A stretch of 5,016 nucleotides of DNA from Candidatus Bipolaricaulota bacterium (GTDB taxonomy: Bacteria; Bipolaricaulota; Bipolaricaulia; Bipolaricaulales; Bipolaricaulaceae), in contig JAJOKL010000178.1 of NCBI GenBank assembly GCA_021129895.1, forward strand, positions 1 through 5,016, written 5' to 3'. The notes under the pieces are model-generated. The model was not told where the DNA came from. It did no database searches and worked only from the letters and a program-made list of their open reading frames with translations. Numbering within the stretch: position 1 is the stretch's first letter; the number at the start of each line of letters is the position of its first letter. Below are positions 1 to 5,016 of this stretch, one piece after another. Made by a program: the position numbers and the translations under genes.

Positions 1-169
1 GACCAGGGGGCCGTACCCTCTCCGAAAACAGGACCGCGGGGACCACCTGGGCGGGGCTGTAGCCGAGCAGGAGGAGGATGGGGGTGAGGGAGGTACCGTA
101 GCCCATCCCCAGAGTGGAGTCGATGTACTCCGCTACCAGCGCCAGCGGGGCAAGCGTCCACAGCTCCAT
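1..169 (-). CDS. TauE/SafE-family (sulfite exporter-like) membrane permease, N-terminal part only
   Basis: Partial gene running off the left edge; 56 codons are visible from an ATG at 169. The first 50 residues are largely hydrophobic. They contain a run reading AEYIDSTLGMGYGTSLTP, then a hydrophobic ILLLLGYSP and VVPAVLFSE. This is the typical first-helix signature of TauE/SafE (former DUF81) permeases, recognised from memory of the family. These are multi-helix inner-membrane proteins thought to export sulfite, sulfonates or other small organic anions; the substrate cannot be told from this fragment. The start is supported by GGAG at 175-178 (minus sense) five bases upstream. That site lies inside a perfect palindrome and just downstream of a possible -10 box, so the gene probably has its own regulated promoter. 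The last visible residues (RVRPPG after FSE) are not hydrophobic as expected; this may be an edge effect or a frameshift. Confidence 0.82.
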   Translation of the reverse strand, partial: MELWTLAPLALVAEYIDSTLGMGYGTSLTPILLLLGYSPAQVVPAVLFSERVRPPG

Positions 170-171
170 TT

Positions 172-189
172 GTACTCCAATCGGAGTAC
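172..189. promoter_or_regulatory. Perfect 7+7 palindrome over the permease ribosome binding site (operator or RNA hairpin)
   Basis: GTACTCC at 172-178 and GGAGTAC at 183-189 are exact reverse complements separated by AATC. The site sits between the possible -10 box (191-196) and the ATG at 169, and its left arm contains the GGAG Shine-Dalgarno sequence in minus sense. The size and position fit an operator for a dimeric repressor such as a TetR or MarR type. Alternatively, the transcript could fold into a 7-bp hairpin that hides the ribosome binding site. The symmetry is seen directly; the function is inferred. Confidence 0.5.
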
Positions 190-190
190 T

Positions 191-196
191 ATCTTA
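191..196 (-). promoter_or_regulatory. Candidate -10 box (TAAGAT) for the permease gene
   Basis: In minus sense the bases read TAAGAT, one or two changes from the sigma-70 consensus TATAAT. The box lies about 20 bases upstream of the ATG at 169 in a locally AT-richer stretch, immediately upstream of the palindrome. No convincing -35 box was found; TGGTTT about 16 bases further upstream is the closest. Treat as a weak promoter call. Confidence 0.3.
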
Positions 197-293
197 CCCC
201 ATTTCCCACCACAAACCATCCCTGAGGTAGGGCCACGGCAAGTGGTGGGAGGTCATCTTCAAACAAGGATGGAGGCCCCAGTGGTGGTGTCGG

Positions 294-1316
294 TTAAAGC
301 CGCTTGATCCACACGGAACGCGTGTCCAAGCGAGCCGCGCCCTGGGCCGCCCGCTTCAGGCGGTCCATGATTGCCACCCCCAGGCCCTCCTCCGGCACCG
401 GCTCGGCCACGATTGCCGAAAGCCCTAAAGAATCGAGCCTCCGCAGCGCGGCGAAGAACCGCGCCGCCGCCTCCCGCAGGTCCCCCCGGCCCGATAACAC
501 CTCCCCGAAACGGAACCCCCGCTTGGCCGCGGTGAACCCCAGGTACCCACACCGGTCCCGGGAAAGCTCCTCCCACCCGTCCCCCGGGAGCCCGGGCTCG
601 AGGAGGACGAGGGGGGTCTGGGGCATGTAGTGGCGCCGCAAGGTCCCCGGGGAGGGTGCCGGGCCGTGCTTCACCTGGGGCGGATCGGCCCGCAGCTCCC
701 CCACCAGCTCCCGCAGGAGCTCCAGGGGCGTTCCCCCGGGACGCAGGACCCGCGGGGGATCCTCCACCAGCGAGATCACCGTGGACTCGATTCCCACGGG
801 GGTGGGCCCACAGGCGAGGACAGCCTCGATCCTCCCCCCAAGCTCCTCCAGCACGTGCTCGTGATGGGTGGGACTGGTCCGCCCGAACCGGTTGGCCGAG
901 GGGGCGGCGATGGGGCGCTCCGCCGCCCGGATGAGCCCCAGGGCCGCCTCGTGGGCCGGCATGCGGATGGCCACGTTGGGGAGCCCGGCGGTGACGATGT
1001 CCGGGACCACATCGCGCTTGGGAAGGACGATGGTCAGGGGCCCGGGCCAGAAGCGCTCCATCAGCCGCCGCGCCAGCGGCGGGACCTCCCGCCACAGCGC
1101 CTCTGCCTCCTGCGGGGCCGCCACGTGGACGATCACAGGGTCGAACCTGGGGCGTCCTTTGGCCTCGAAGATCCGGGCCACCGCCTCGGCGGAGAGGGCG
1201 TCCGCCCCGAGGCCGTAGACGGTCTCGGTGGGAAAGGCCACCAACCCCCCGCCCCGGATGATCTCCCCCGCGATCCGCAGCCCCTCCGACGTCGGCTCGA
1301 GGACCTTGGTTTCCAC
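294..1316 (-). CDS. sua5: L-threonylcarbamoyladenylate synthase, Sua5 type (tRNA t6A synthesis)
   Basis: A 340-residue protein that makes threonylcarbamoyl-AMP from threonine, bicarbonate and ATP. This is the first step of the N6-threonylcarbamoyladenosine modification at position 37 of ANN-decoding tRNAs; the TsaD complex completes it in the cytoplasm. The N-terminal YrdC/TsaC domain (about residues 8-200) shows GGGLVAFPTETVYGLGADA, then IFEAKGRPRFDPVIVHV, then PIAAPSANRFGRTSPT, and PTPVGIESTVISL followed by VLRPGG. These match the substrate and nucleotide pocket of the family. A linker with SPGTLRRHYMPQTPL leads to the C-terminal Sua5 domain, so this is the long Sua5 form rather than the short TsaC form, and the length is normal. 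The start is GTG. An in-frame TAG at 1326-1328, four codons upstream, rules out a longer protein. AGGA lies seven bases before the start; TAGGAT at the same place could instead be a -10 box. The gene is separated by 193 bases from the upstream carboxyltransferase and may be transcribed independently. Confidence 0.95.
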   Translation of the reverse strand: METKVLEPTSEGLRIAGEIIRGGGLVAFPTETVYGLGADALSAEAVARIFEAKGRPRFDPVIVHVAAPQEAEALWREVPPLARRLMERFWPGPLTIVLPKRDVVPDIVTAGLPNVAIRMPAHEAALGLIRAAERPIAAPSANRFGRTSPTHHEHVLEELGGRIEAVLACGPTPVGIESTVISLVEDPPRVLRPGGTPLELLRELVGELRADPPQVKHGPAPSPGTLRRHYMPQTPLVLLEPGLPGDGWEELSRDRCGYLGFTAAKRGFRFGEVLSGRGDLREAAARFFAALRRLDSLGLSAIVAEPVPEEGLGVAIMDRLKRAAQGAARLDTRSVWIKRL

Positions 1317-1509
1317 GCCCCAATCCTAGCACGGCCGGGGCCTTCAAGGGAACCGGGGTCGAGGAGCCGGTTGGCCCGGAACGCCCCCCTCCATGGGGTC
1401 CCACGCTCCTCCCTGCCCTTCGGACCCCCAAACCTTTTCACCCTGACCTGAGACCGAGGGGGGATTCCCGCGGCTGCACCGGGTTCCGGCCCCCGGCCCC
1501 AGGGATCGG
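1317..1509. other. Intergenic gap between carboxyltransferase and sua5
   Basis: No gene is supported in these 193 bases. One frame opening at 1513 runs through the gap into sua5, but it is Arg/Gly/Pro-rich shadow sequence, and no AMKM-type biotin-attachment motif is encoded in any frame. The gap holds short GC-rich inverted repeats: AACCGG at 1351-1356 with CCGGTT at 1367-1372, and GACCGA at 1452-1457 with TCGGTC at 1506-1511, the latter just reaching into the carboxyltransferase stop region. Neither is followed by a T-tract, so no intrinsic terminator can be called. TAGGAT (minus sense, 1323-1328) is the only promoter-like element, and it lacks a properly spaced -35 box. Confidence 0.5.
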
Positions 1510-3072
1510 TCATTTCCGAGGGAGTCGGAGCTCTACCTTGAAGTTCCCATCGTCGCTGGCGGGATCACGCTGCAGCTTGATCCCGACCTCACCCTCTTCC
1601 CATACCAGTTCGGTGATGCCGTACTGCCGGGCCAAGTGTACCAGTTCCTTGACGGTGGAGGCGATGTCGGTGCTGGGGGAAGCCGGCGACTTCCCGGGGG
1701 CCTGAGGAGGTGCGGGTCGAGGGGACGGAGGTCCCTCCTTCGGGGCCGACTCCCGGTGCTTGAAGAATTCCATGGCGGCATGAGGGAACAGGGCATAGGT
1801 TATGATATCCTCCTCTTTCTCGACGAATTCGGGTGGTATCTCTTCGGCCGCCTTGGACAACCCCGGCTCCAGGAGATCGGCCGGCCGCACGTCGATAGGC
1901 TCTTCGTCCCCCAGGATGCGCCGCCTGAGCTGGGGGTCGATCTCCCCCGGTGGCTTGCCGTAAAGGCCCTTCACGTAGTCTTTGACCTCTTGAGGCACGA
2001 TCTTGTACCGCTCCCCGGAGAGCACGTTGAGCACGGCCTGCACCCCCACCAGTTGGCTGGTGGGGGTGACCAGGGGGGGATAACCCAGGTCGGCCCGGAC
2101 CCGGGGGACTTCCGCCAACACCTGGGGGAGCCTGTCCAGCGCCCGCTGCTCCTCCAGCTGGCGGATCAGGTTGGTGACCATTCCTCCCGGGATCTGATGG
2201 ATCGTCACGGTGCCGTCGATGCACGCCTCCCACCGGAATCCCCGCTTGCGCCGCAACTGTTCGAAGTAATTCGAGATTTCCTCTATCAACGCCACATCGA
2301 GGCCCGGGTCCCATTCCGTCCCCTGCAGCATGGGCACGATCGTCTCCACCGCCGGCTGGGAGGAGTAGAAGGAGAGGGGGCCGTGGGCGGTATCGATGAT
2401 GTCCACCCCGGCTTCGATCGCCTTCAGGTATGCGGCCACCGCCATCCCACTGGTGGCGTGGCAGTGCAGATGCACGGGGATCCCCAGCTCCTCCTTGAGT
2501 GCCAACACCAGCTCGTACGCCATCCGGGGGGAGAGGATCCCGGCCATGTCCTTGATACAGATGGAATCTATCCCCTCATCCAGTTGCCGCTTGGCACACT
2601 CCACGTAGTGCTCCACCGTGTGGACGGGGCTGGTGGTGTAGCAAATCGTCCCCTGGGCGTGCTTGCCCACCTTCTTGACGAACCGGATCGCCGCGGCCAG
2701 GTTGCGTACATCGTTCAGGGCGTCGAAGATCCGAAACACACCGATCCCCGCCTCCGCCGCCCGCTCCACGAACGCCCGCAGCACGTCATCGGGGTAATTG
2801 CGGTACCCCACGATGTTCTGGCCCCGCAAGAGCATCTGGAGCTTGGTGCGCTTTATCCTTTTGCGCAGTTCCACCAACCGCTCCCAAGGGTCCTCCTTGA
2901 GATAGCGGAGGCATACGTCGAAGGTGGCCCCGCCCCAGACCTCCATGGACCAGTACCCCACCCGGTCCATCTTCTCCGCTATCGGGAGCATCTCCGCGGT
3001 GGTCATCCGGGTGGCCCACAGGGACTGGTGCGCGTCCCGCAGGGTGGTGTCCATTATCTTTATCCTGCCCAT
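1510..3072 (-). CDS. Biotin-dependent carboxyltransferase subunit, PycB/OadA/transcarboxylase-5S type, without biotinyl domain
   Basis: A 520-residue protein of the HMGL-like TIM-barrel carboxyltransferases that move CO2 between biotin and pyruvate/oxaloacetate: pyruvate carboxylase subunit B, oxaloacetate decarboxylase alpha, or transcarboxylase 5S. Visible motifs are DTTLRDAHQS at residues 8-17 (Asp13 metal ligand), EVWGGATFD, LLRGQNIVGY, FRIFDALND, ICIKDMAG with the Lys174 expected to be carboxylated, and HLHCHATSG with metal ligands His203 and His205. The SSQP motif at 237-240 has Ser where the family usually has Thr. The PYC/OADA conserved domain follows (about 300-440, including PLVTPTSQLVG). 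A Pro/Ala/Ser linker (about 442-466) then leads to a 54-residue tail resembling the N-terminus of AccB. Homologues with a fused biotinyl domain are nearer 570-600 residues; here that domain is absent, as in the separate 5S subunit. The start ATG has GGGGAG at 3078-3083, five bases upstream, and overlaps the amidohydrolase stop by 13 bases, so translation is probably coupled. Which of the three reactions it performs cannot be decided here. Confidence 0.93.
   Translation of the reverse strand: MGRIKIMDTTLRDAHQSLWATRMTTAEMLPIAEKMDRVGYWSMEVWGGATFDVCLRYLKEDPWERLVELRKRIKRTKLQMLLRGQNIVGYRNYPDDVLRAFVERAAEAGIGVFRIFDALNDVRNLAAAIRFVKKVGKHAQGTICYTTSPVHTVEHYVECAKRQLDEGIDSICIKDMAGILSPRMAYELVLALKEELGIPVHLHCHATSGMAVAAYLKAIEAGVDIIDTAHGPLSFYSSQPAVETIVPMLQGTEWDPGLDVALIEEISNYFEQLRRKRGFRWEACIDGTVTIHQIPGGMVTNLIRQLEEQRALDRLPQVLAEVPRVRADLGYPPLVTPTSQLVGVQAVLNVLSGERYKIVPQEVKDYVKGLYGKPPGEIDPQLRRRILGDEEPIDVRPADLLEPGLSKAAEEIPPEFVEKEEDIITYALFPHAAMEFFKHRESAPKEGPPSPRPAPPQAPGKSPASPSTDIASTVKELVHLARQYGITELVWEEGEVGIKLQRDPASDDGNFKVELRLPRK
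1567..1671 (-). other. AccB N-terminus-like segment at the C-terminus of the carboxyltransferase
   Basis: Residues 468-502 of the carboxyltransferase read as a helix-plus-strand unit: an amphipathic stretch VKELVHLARQY, then GITEL, then an acidic EEGE, then IKLQR. E. coli AccB begins with the same pattern: a KKLIELVEES helix, GISEL, SEGEE and VRISR. The spacing matches residue for residue across this block. In AccB this piece precedes a Pro/Ala linker and the biotinyl domain; here it ends the protein. The match is by eye from memory of AccB; a role as a docking or assembly element is inference. Confidence 0.6.
2041..2068. repeat. Perfect 12-bp inverted repeat inside the carboxyltransferase gene
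   Basis: CACCCCCACCAG at 2041-2052 is the exact reverse complement of CTGGTGGGGGTG at 2057-2068, with a 4-base TTGG loop. It encodes the strongly conserved TPTSQLVGVQ stretch, so the protein sequence constrains much of it and chance codon use is a sufficient explanation. It could still form a very stable mRNA hairpin. Confidence 0.7.
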
Positions 3073-4508
3073 ATGAACTCCCCAAGCTTAGTCCCCCGAA
3101 CCGGGGGTCCCACAATGCCCCCCTGAGGATCCCTCCCCGTCCACTCACCCGCTCCCCCAGGGGACACCGGGGTCACCCGCTGGCCCATCGGTTTCCTTCC
3201 CTTCCACCGGCCATCCTCCACCAGCACCCGGCCCCGGAGCAACACGGACTTCACCTTCCCCGTGCACTTGAACCCCTGGTACGGGCTCCAATCCACGTTC
3301 ATGTGGAGGGCATCGGCGCCGATCTCCCACTCCTCCTCCGGGTCGAAGACAACGATGTCGGCATCGGCCCCGGGTTGGATGGCCCCTTTGCGGGGGTAGA
3401 GCCCGAATATCCGGCTGGGGCGGTAGCTGGTGAGCGCCACCAGCTCCTCCAGGGGCCAGCCCCGCCGACGCCACTCGGTGAAAAGGAGCGGCAGGGTGGT
3501 CTCCACCCCGGGGACCCCCTTGGGCACCCGGGTGAAATCCCCCGCGTACCGCATCTTCTGTTCCCGGGTGAAGGAGCAGTGGTCGGTGCCCACCGCGTCC
3601 ACCATCCCCCTCTCCAGCCCCCGCCACAACTCCAACCGCTCCCGCTCGCCTTTGAAGGCCGGGGAGGCCAAGTACAGGGCCCCGTCCTCCCTCCGGTACA
3701 CCTCCGCCGTGAAGAACAGGTACTGGGGGCAGACCTCGGCGTATGCCCGCTGGCCCTCGAGTTTCGCCTGCTGGATGAGCCGGAGGGCGACGCCGGTGGA
3801 GATGTGGTTGAAGTAGATCGGACAGCCAGACTCCCTCTGCAGGAGAAGGAGCCGGGCCACCGCCTCTTCCTCCACGAATTCCGGGGAGCTCAGGTAGTGA
3901 TGGTAGGGGGTGGTGGCCCCCTCCCTCACGAACTCCGCTTTCATCGTCTCAACTGCAGCCGCGTTCTCGGCGTGGACGCGGACGAGGGCGCCTTTCCCCT
4001 TGAGCAGGCGCAGGACGGTGTAGATTTCCCCATCGTCGAGCCTCAGCCCGGGATAGGCCGTGTACAGCCGGAAGGCCCGCGCCCCCAGCTCGATGCACCG
4101 CTGGACCTCCTGGGGGAGGGAATCCCAGGCCCGGTTTATCGCCACGTGAACATCGTAGTCCACCTGACAGCGGTTTTCCGCCTCCGCCAGGCGGCGGGCC
4201 AGGGCTCTATCCAGGGGCTCGTCCTCCTCGGGGGCCGCGAAGTCGATGATGGTGGTCACGCCGCCGAAGGCCGCGGCCCGGCTCCCGGTGGCGAAATCGT
4301 CGCTGGTGGTGAACTCCCCCGTCCTGAGGCCCATGTGCACGTGGGGATCCACGAGCCCGGGCAGGACCAGACAGCCCCCCGCGTCCACCTCCACATCGGC
4401 GGACCAACCCCTGCCCAGGCCCGCGATCACCCCGTCCTCGATCAGGACGTCGGCGGGGAAGCACCCCACGGGGGTGACCACCGTGCCCCCCCTGATGACC
4501 GTCCTCAT
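3060..4508 (-). CDS. Dihydropyrimidinase/hydantoinase-family amidohydrolase with Arg in place of the carboxylated Lys
   Basis: A 482-residue cytoplasmic cyclic-amidohydrolase; relatives open dihydrouracil, hydantoin or allantoin rings with a two-metal centre. The N-terminus MRTVIRGGTVVTPVG and the LPGLVDPHVHMG motif (His56, His58) are typical. Further metal ligands are His179 (VHAEN), His235 (NHIS) and Asp309 (GTDHCSF). ECxPQYL-like EVCPQYL, ASPAFK and PKGVPGVETTLPLL point to dihydropyrimidinase rather than dihydroorotase. The bridging Lys of the usual FKxxMAY motif is Arg147 here (FRLYTAY), while the following substrate-contact Tyr152 is kept. Activity is therefore uncertain, and the true substrate is unknown. 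The last ~37 residues are Gly/Pro-rich and look unlike family C-termini. The start ATG at 4508 was chosen by homology; its AAGGAG (4511-4516) is only two bases away. A GTG at 4541, with GGGGGAG (4547-4553) five bases upstream and a GTGA overlap with the response-regulator stop, would add 11 residues and is a real alternative. Confidence 0.88.
   Translation of the reverse strand: MRTVIRGGTVVTPVGCFPADVLIEDGVIAGLGRGWSADVEVDAGGCLVLPGLVDPHVHMGLRTGEFTTSDDFATGSRAAAFGGVTTIIDFAAPEEDEPLDRALARRLAEAENRCQVDYDVHVAINRAWDSLPQEVQRCIELGARAFRLYTAYPGLRLDDGEIYTVLRLLKGKGALVRVHAENAAAVETMKAEFVREGATTPYHHYLSSPEFVEEEAVARLLLLQRESGCPIYFNHISTGVALRLIQQAKLEGQRAYAEVCPQYLFFTAEVYRREDGALYLASPAFKGERERLELWRGLERGMVDAVGTDHCSFTREQKMRYAGDFTRVPKGVPGVETTLPLLFTEWRRRGWPLEELVALTSYRPSRIFGLYPRKGAIQPGADADIVVFDPEEEWEIGADALHMNVDWSPYQGFKCTGKVKSVLLRGRVLVEDGRWKGRKPMGQRVTPVSPGGAGEWTGRDPQGGIVGPPVRGTKLGEFIWAG
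3078..3083 (-). promoter_or_regulatory. Ribosome binding site of the carboxyltransferase gene
   Basis: In minus sense the bases are GGGGAG, five bases before the ATG at 3072. The site lies inside the final codons of the amidohydrolase, so ribosomes finishing that gene pass over it; this supports translational coupling and the chosen start. Confidence 0.65.
3093..3107. repeat. GC hairpin just before the carboxyltransferase ribosome binding site
   Basis: CCCCCG at 3093-3098 pairs exactly with CGGGGG at 3102-3107 around a 3-base loop. It lies within the odd C-terminal tail of the amidohydrolase gene, about ten bases upstream of the GGGGAG site. No T-tract follows, so it is not an intrinsic terminator; it could be an RNA-stability or coupling element, or chance in a GC-rich sequence. 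Confidence 0.35.
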
Positions 4509-4537
4509 CGCTCCTTGCGAAAGCCCCGCCGCCGGGC

Positions 4538-4948
4538 TCACTTCTTCTCCCCCAGAGCCTGCTTCACCGCAGCCAAAAGCTCGTCCGGCTTGATCGGCTT
4601 CTCCAGGAACGCCGCCACCGGGAGCTTCTTCTCGTCGGGGGTGAAGGTGAACGGGAGGTCCAACACCTTCCGCACCCCCGAGATGATGATCACCGGGGTG
4701 CCCTTGAGCTCGGGGTCGCGGTGTATCTCCCGGGAGAGCTGAAACCCGTCCGGGCCCGGGGGGCCGGCGAGCATCACGTCGAGGAGGATCAGGTCCGGTT
4801 TGAGCCTCCGCGCCAGCTCCAGCCCCTCCCGCCCCTGGTAGGCGTGGGCCACCTCGTACCCCACGCCCTCGAGGAGGGTCCGGACGGTGTCCACGAACTG
4901 GACGTCGTCGTCCACCACCAGGATCTTTTTCGCCTTTTTCTTCGCCAC
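4538..4948 (-). CDS. Single-domain response regulator (CheY-like receiver)
   Basis: A 136-residue protein consisting of one receiver domain and no DNA-binding or enzymatic output domain. After a Lys-rich start (AKKKAKK) come ILVVDDD with the acidic pocket Asp13/Asp14, DLILLDVM with the phospho-acceptor Asp57, IIISG with Ser90, and FLEKP with Lys117. All residues needed for phosphorylation are present. Two insertions stand out compared with CheY: AGPPGP after Asp57, and about 16 residues (VLDLPFTFTPDEKKLP) between beta4 and beta5. The second type of insertion is familiar from some anaerobe receivers. No kinase is in view. The start is GTG with GGAGG (4954-4958) five bases upstream, 11 bases after the preceding gene. 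It must act through protein contacts or phospho-relay; its placement ahead of two metabolic enzymes suggests co-expression, but a target is not evident. Confidence 0.92.
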   Translation of the reverse strand: MAKKKAKKILVVDDDVQFVDTVRTLLEGVGYEVAHAYQGREGLELARRLKPDLILLDVMLAGPPGPDGFQLSREIHRDPELKGTPVIIISGVRKVLDLPFTFTPDEKKLPVAAFLEKPIKPDELLAAVKQALGEKK

Positions 4949-4959
4949 GTCCTCCTCCC

Positions 4960-5016
4960 TCAGCCGTAGGCCCGGCGGAGGATCTCCTCCAGCTCCGAGA
5001 TCAGGGGGTACCGGGG
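4960..5016 (-). CDS. C-terminal end of an unidentified protein
   Basis: Partial gene entering from the right edge: 18 codons and a TGA at 4960-4962. The visible tail is PRYPLISELEEILRRAYG, a charged amphipathic helix typical of a protein C-terminus. It is too short to identify a family. It is supported as coding by the clean stop immediately before the strong GGAGG ribosome binding site of the response regulator, the 11-base spacing, and matching strand and codon use. It is probably the upstream member of the same operon. Confidence 0.55.
   Translation of the reverse strand, partial: PRYPLISELEEILRRAYG

Noticed and set aside
241..287. Direct repeat AGTGGTGG at 241-248 and 280-287 downstream of sua5
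   Set aside because: Only eight bases and two copies in a GT-rich stretch; no further units and no link to a mobile element.
259..1431. Long frames on either strand overlapping sua5
   Set aside because: All are Gly/Arg/Pro-rich shadows; only the frame at 294-1316 carries the YrdC and Sua5 motifs.
1452..1511. Inverted repeat GACCGA/TCGGTC with GC-rich interior, considered as a terminator for the operon
   Set aside because: The loop is 48 bases and no T-tract follows in the minus direction; stems this short are expected by chance in GC-rich DNA.
1133..1513. A minus-strand frame starting at 1513 that overlaps the carboxyltransferase stop (ATGA) and might have encoded a missing biotinyl domain
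   Set aside because: Its translation is Arg/Gly/Pro-rich with no biotin-attachment motif or beta-rich pattern, and it runs out of frame into sua5.
1636..3126. A 496-codon plus-strand open frame antisense to the carboxyltransferase
   Set aside because: It is His/Leu/Gly/Arg-rich with no recognisable domain, and mirrors a gene with clear catalytic motifs. High GC removes stop codons from the opposite strand.
3303..4742. A 479-codon plus-strand open frame antisense to the amidohydrolase and response regulator
   Set aside because: Low-complexity Pro/Gly/His composition, spans two well-supported minus-strand genes and has no family signature.

Overview
This is a GC-rich bacterial window in which every supportable gene lies on the minus strand. 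Read in the direction of transcription (high to low coordinate), the order is: the last 18 codons of an unidentified gene; a single-domain response regulator; a dihydropyrimidinase/hydantoinase-like amidohydrolase; a biotin-enzyme carboxyltransferase of the pyruvate carboxylase B/oxaloacetate decarboxylase alpha type; a 193-base gap; a Sua5-type L-threonylcarbamoyladenylate synthase; a 124-base gap with a palindromic control site; and the first 56 codons of a TauE/SafE-type membrane permease. There are no RNA genes, mobile elements or CRISPR arrays. The long plus-strand open frames are GC-driven shadows of these genes.

The organism cannot be named from this sequence. High GC, frequent GTG starts, tightly packed or overlapping genes and a soluble PycB/OadA-type carboxyltransferase suggest an anaerobic, possibly thermophilic or uncultivated lineage. 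That is inference only.

The right-hand block (5016 to 1510) looks like one transcription unit. The unknown gene stops 11 bases before the regulator start. The regulator stop touches or nearly touches the amidohydrolase start, depending on which start is used. The amidohydrolase stop overlaps the carboxyltransferase start by 13 bases. Co-expression of a receiver protein, a cyclic-amide hydrolase homologue and a biotin-dependent carboxyltransferase is unusual, and no known pathway combining exactly these was recognised. The partners the carboxyltransferase needs (biotin carboxylase, biotinyl carrier, or a membrane decarboxylase subunit) are not in the window.

Two protein-level oddities deserve most attention. 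First, the carboxyltransferase lacks the usual C-terminal biotinyl domain; instead, after a Pro-rich linker, it ends in a segment that closely resembles the N-terminal segment of the acetyl-CoA carboxylase carrier AccB. Second, the amidohydrolase keeps the His/His/His/His/Asp metal ligands of the dihydropyrimidinase family but has Arg where the carboxylated bridging Lys should be. The left-hand genes look like ordinary housekeeping and transport genes, except for a perfect palindrome covering the permease ribosome binding site.
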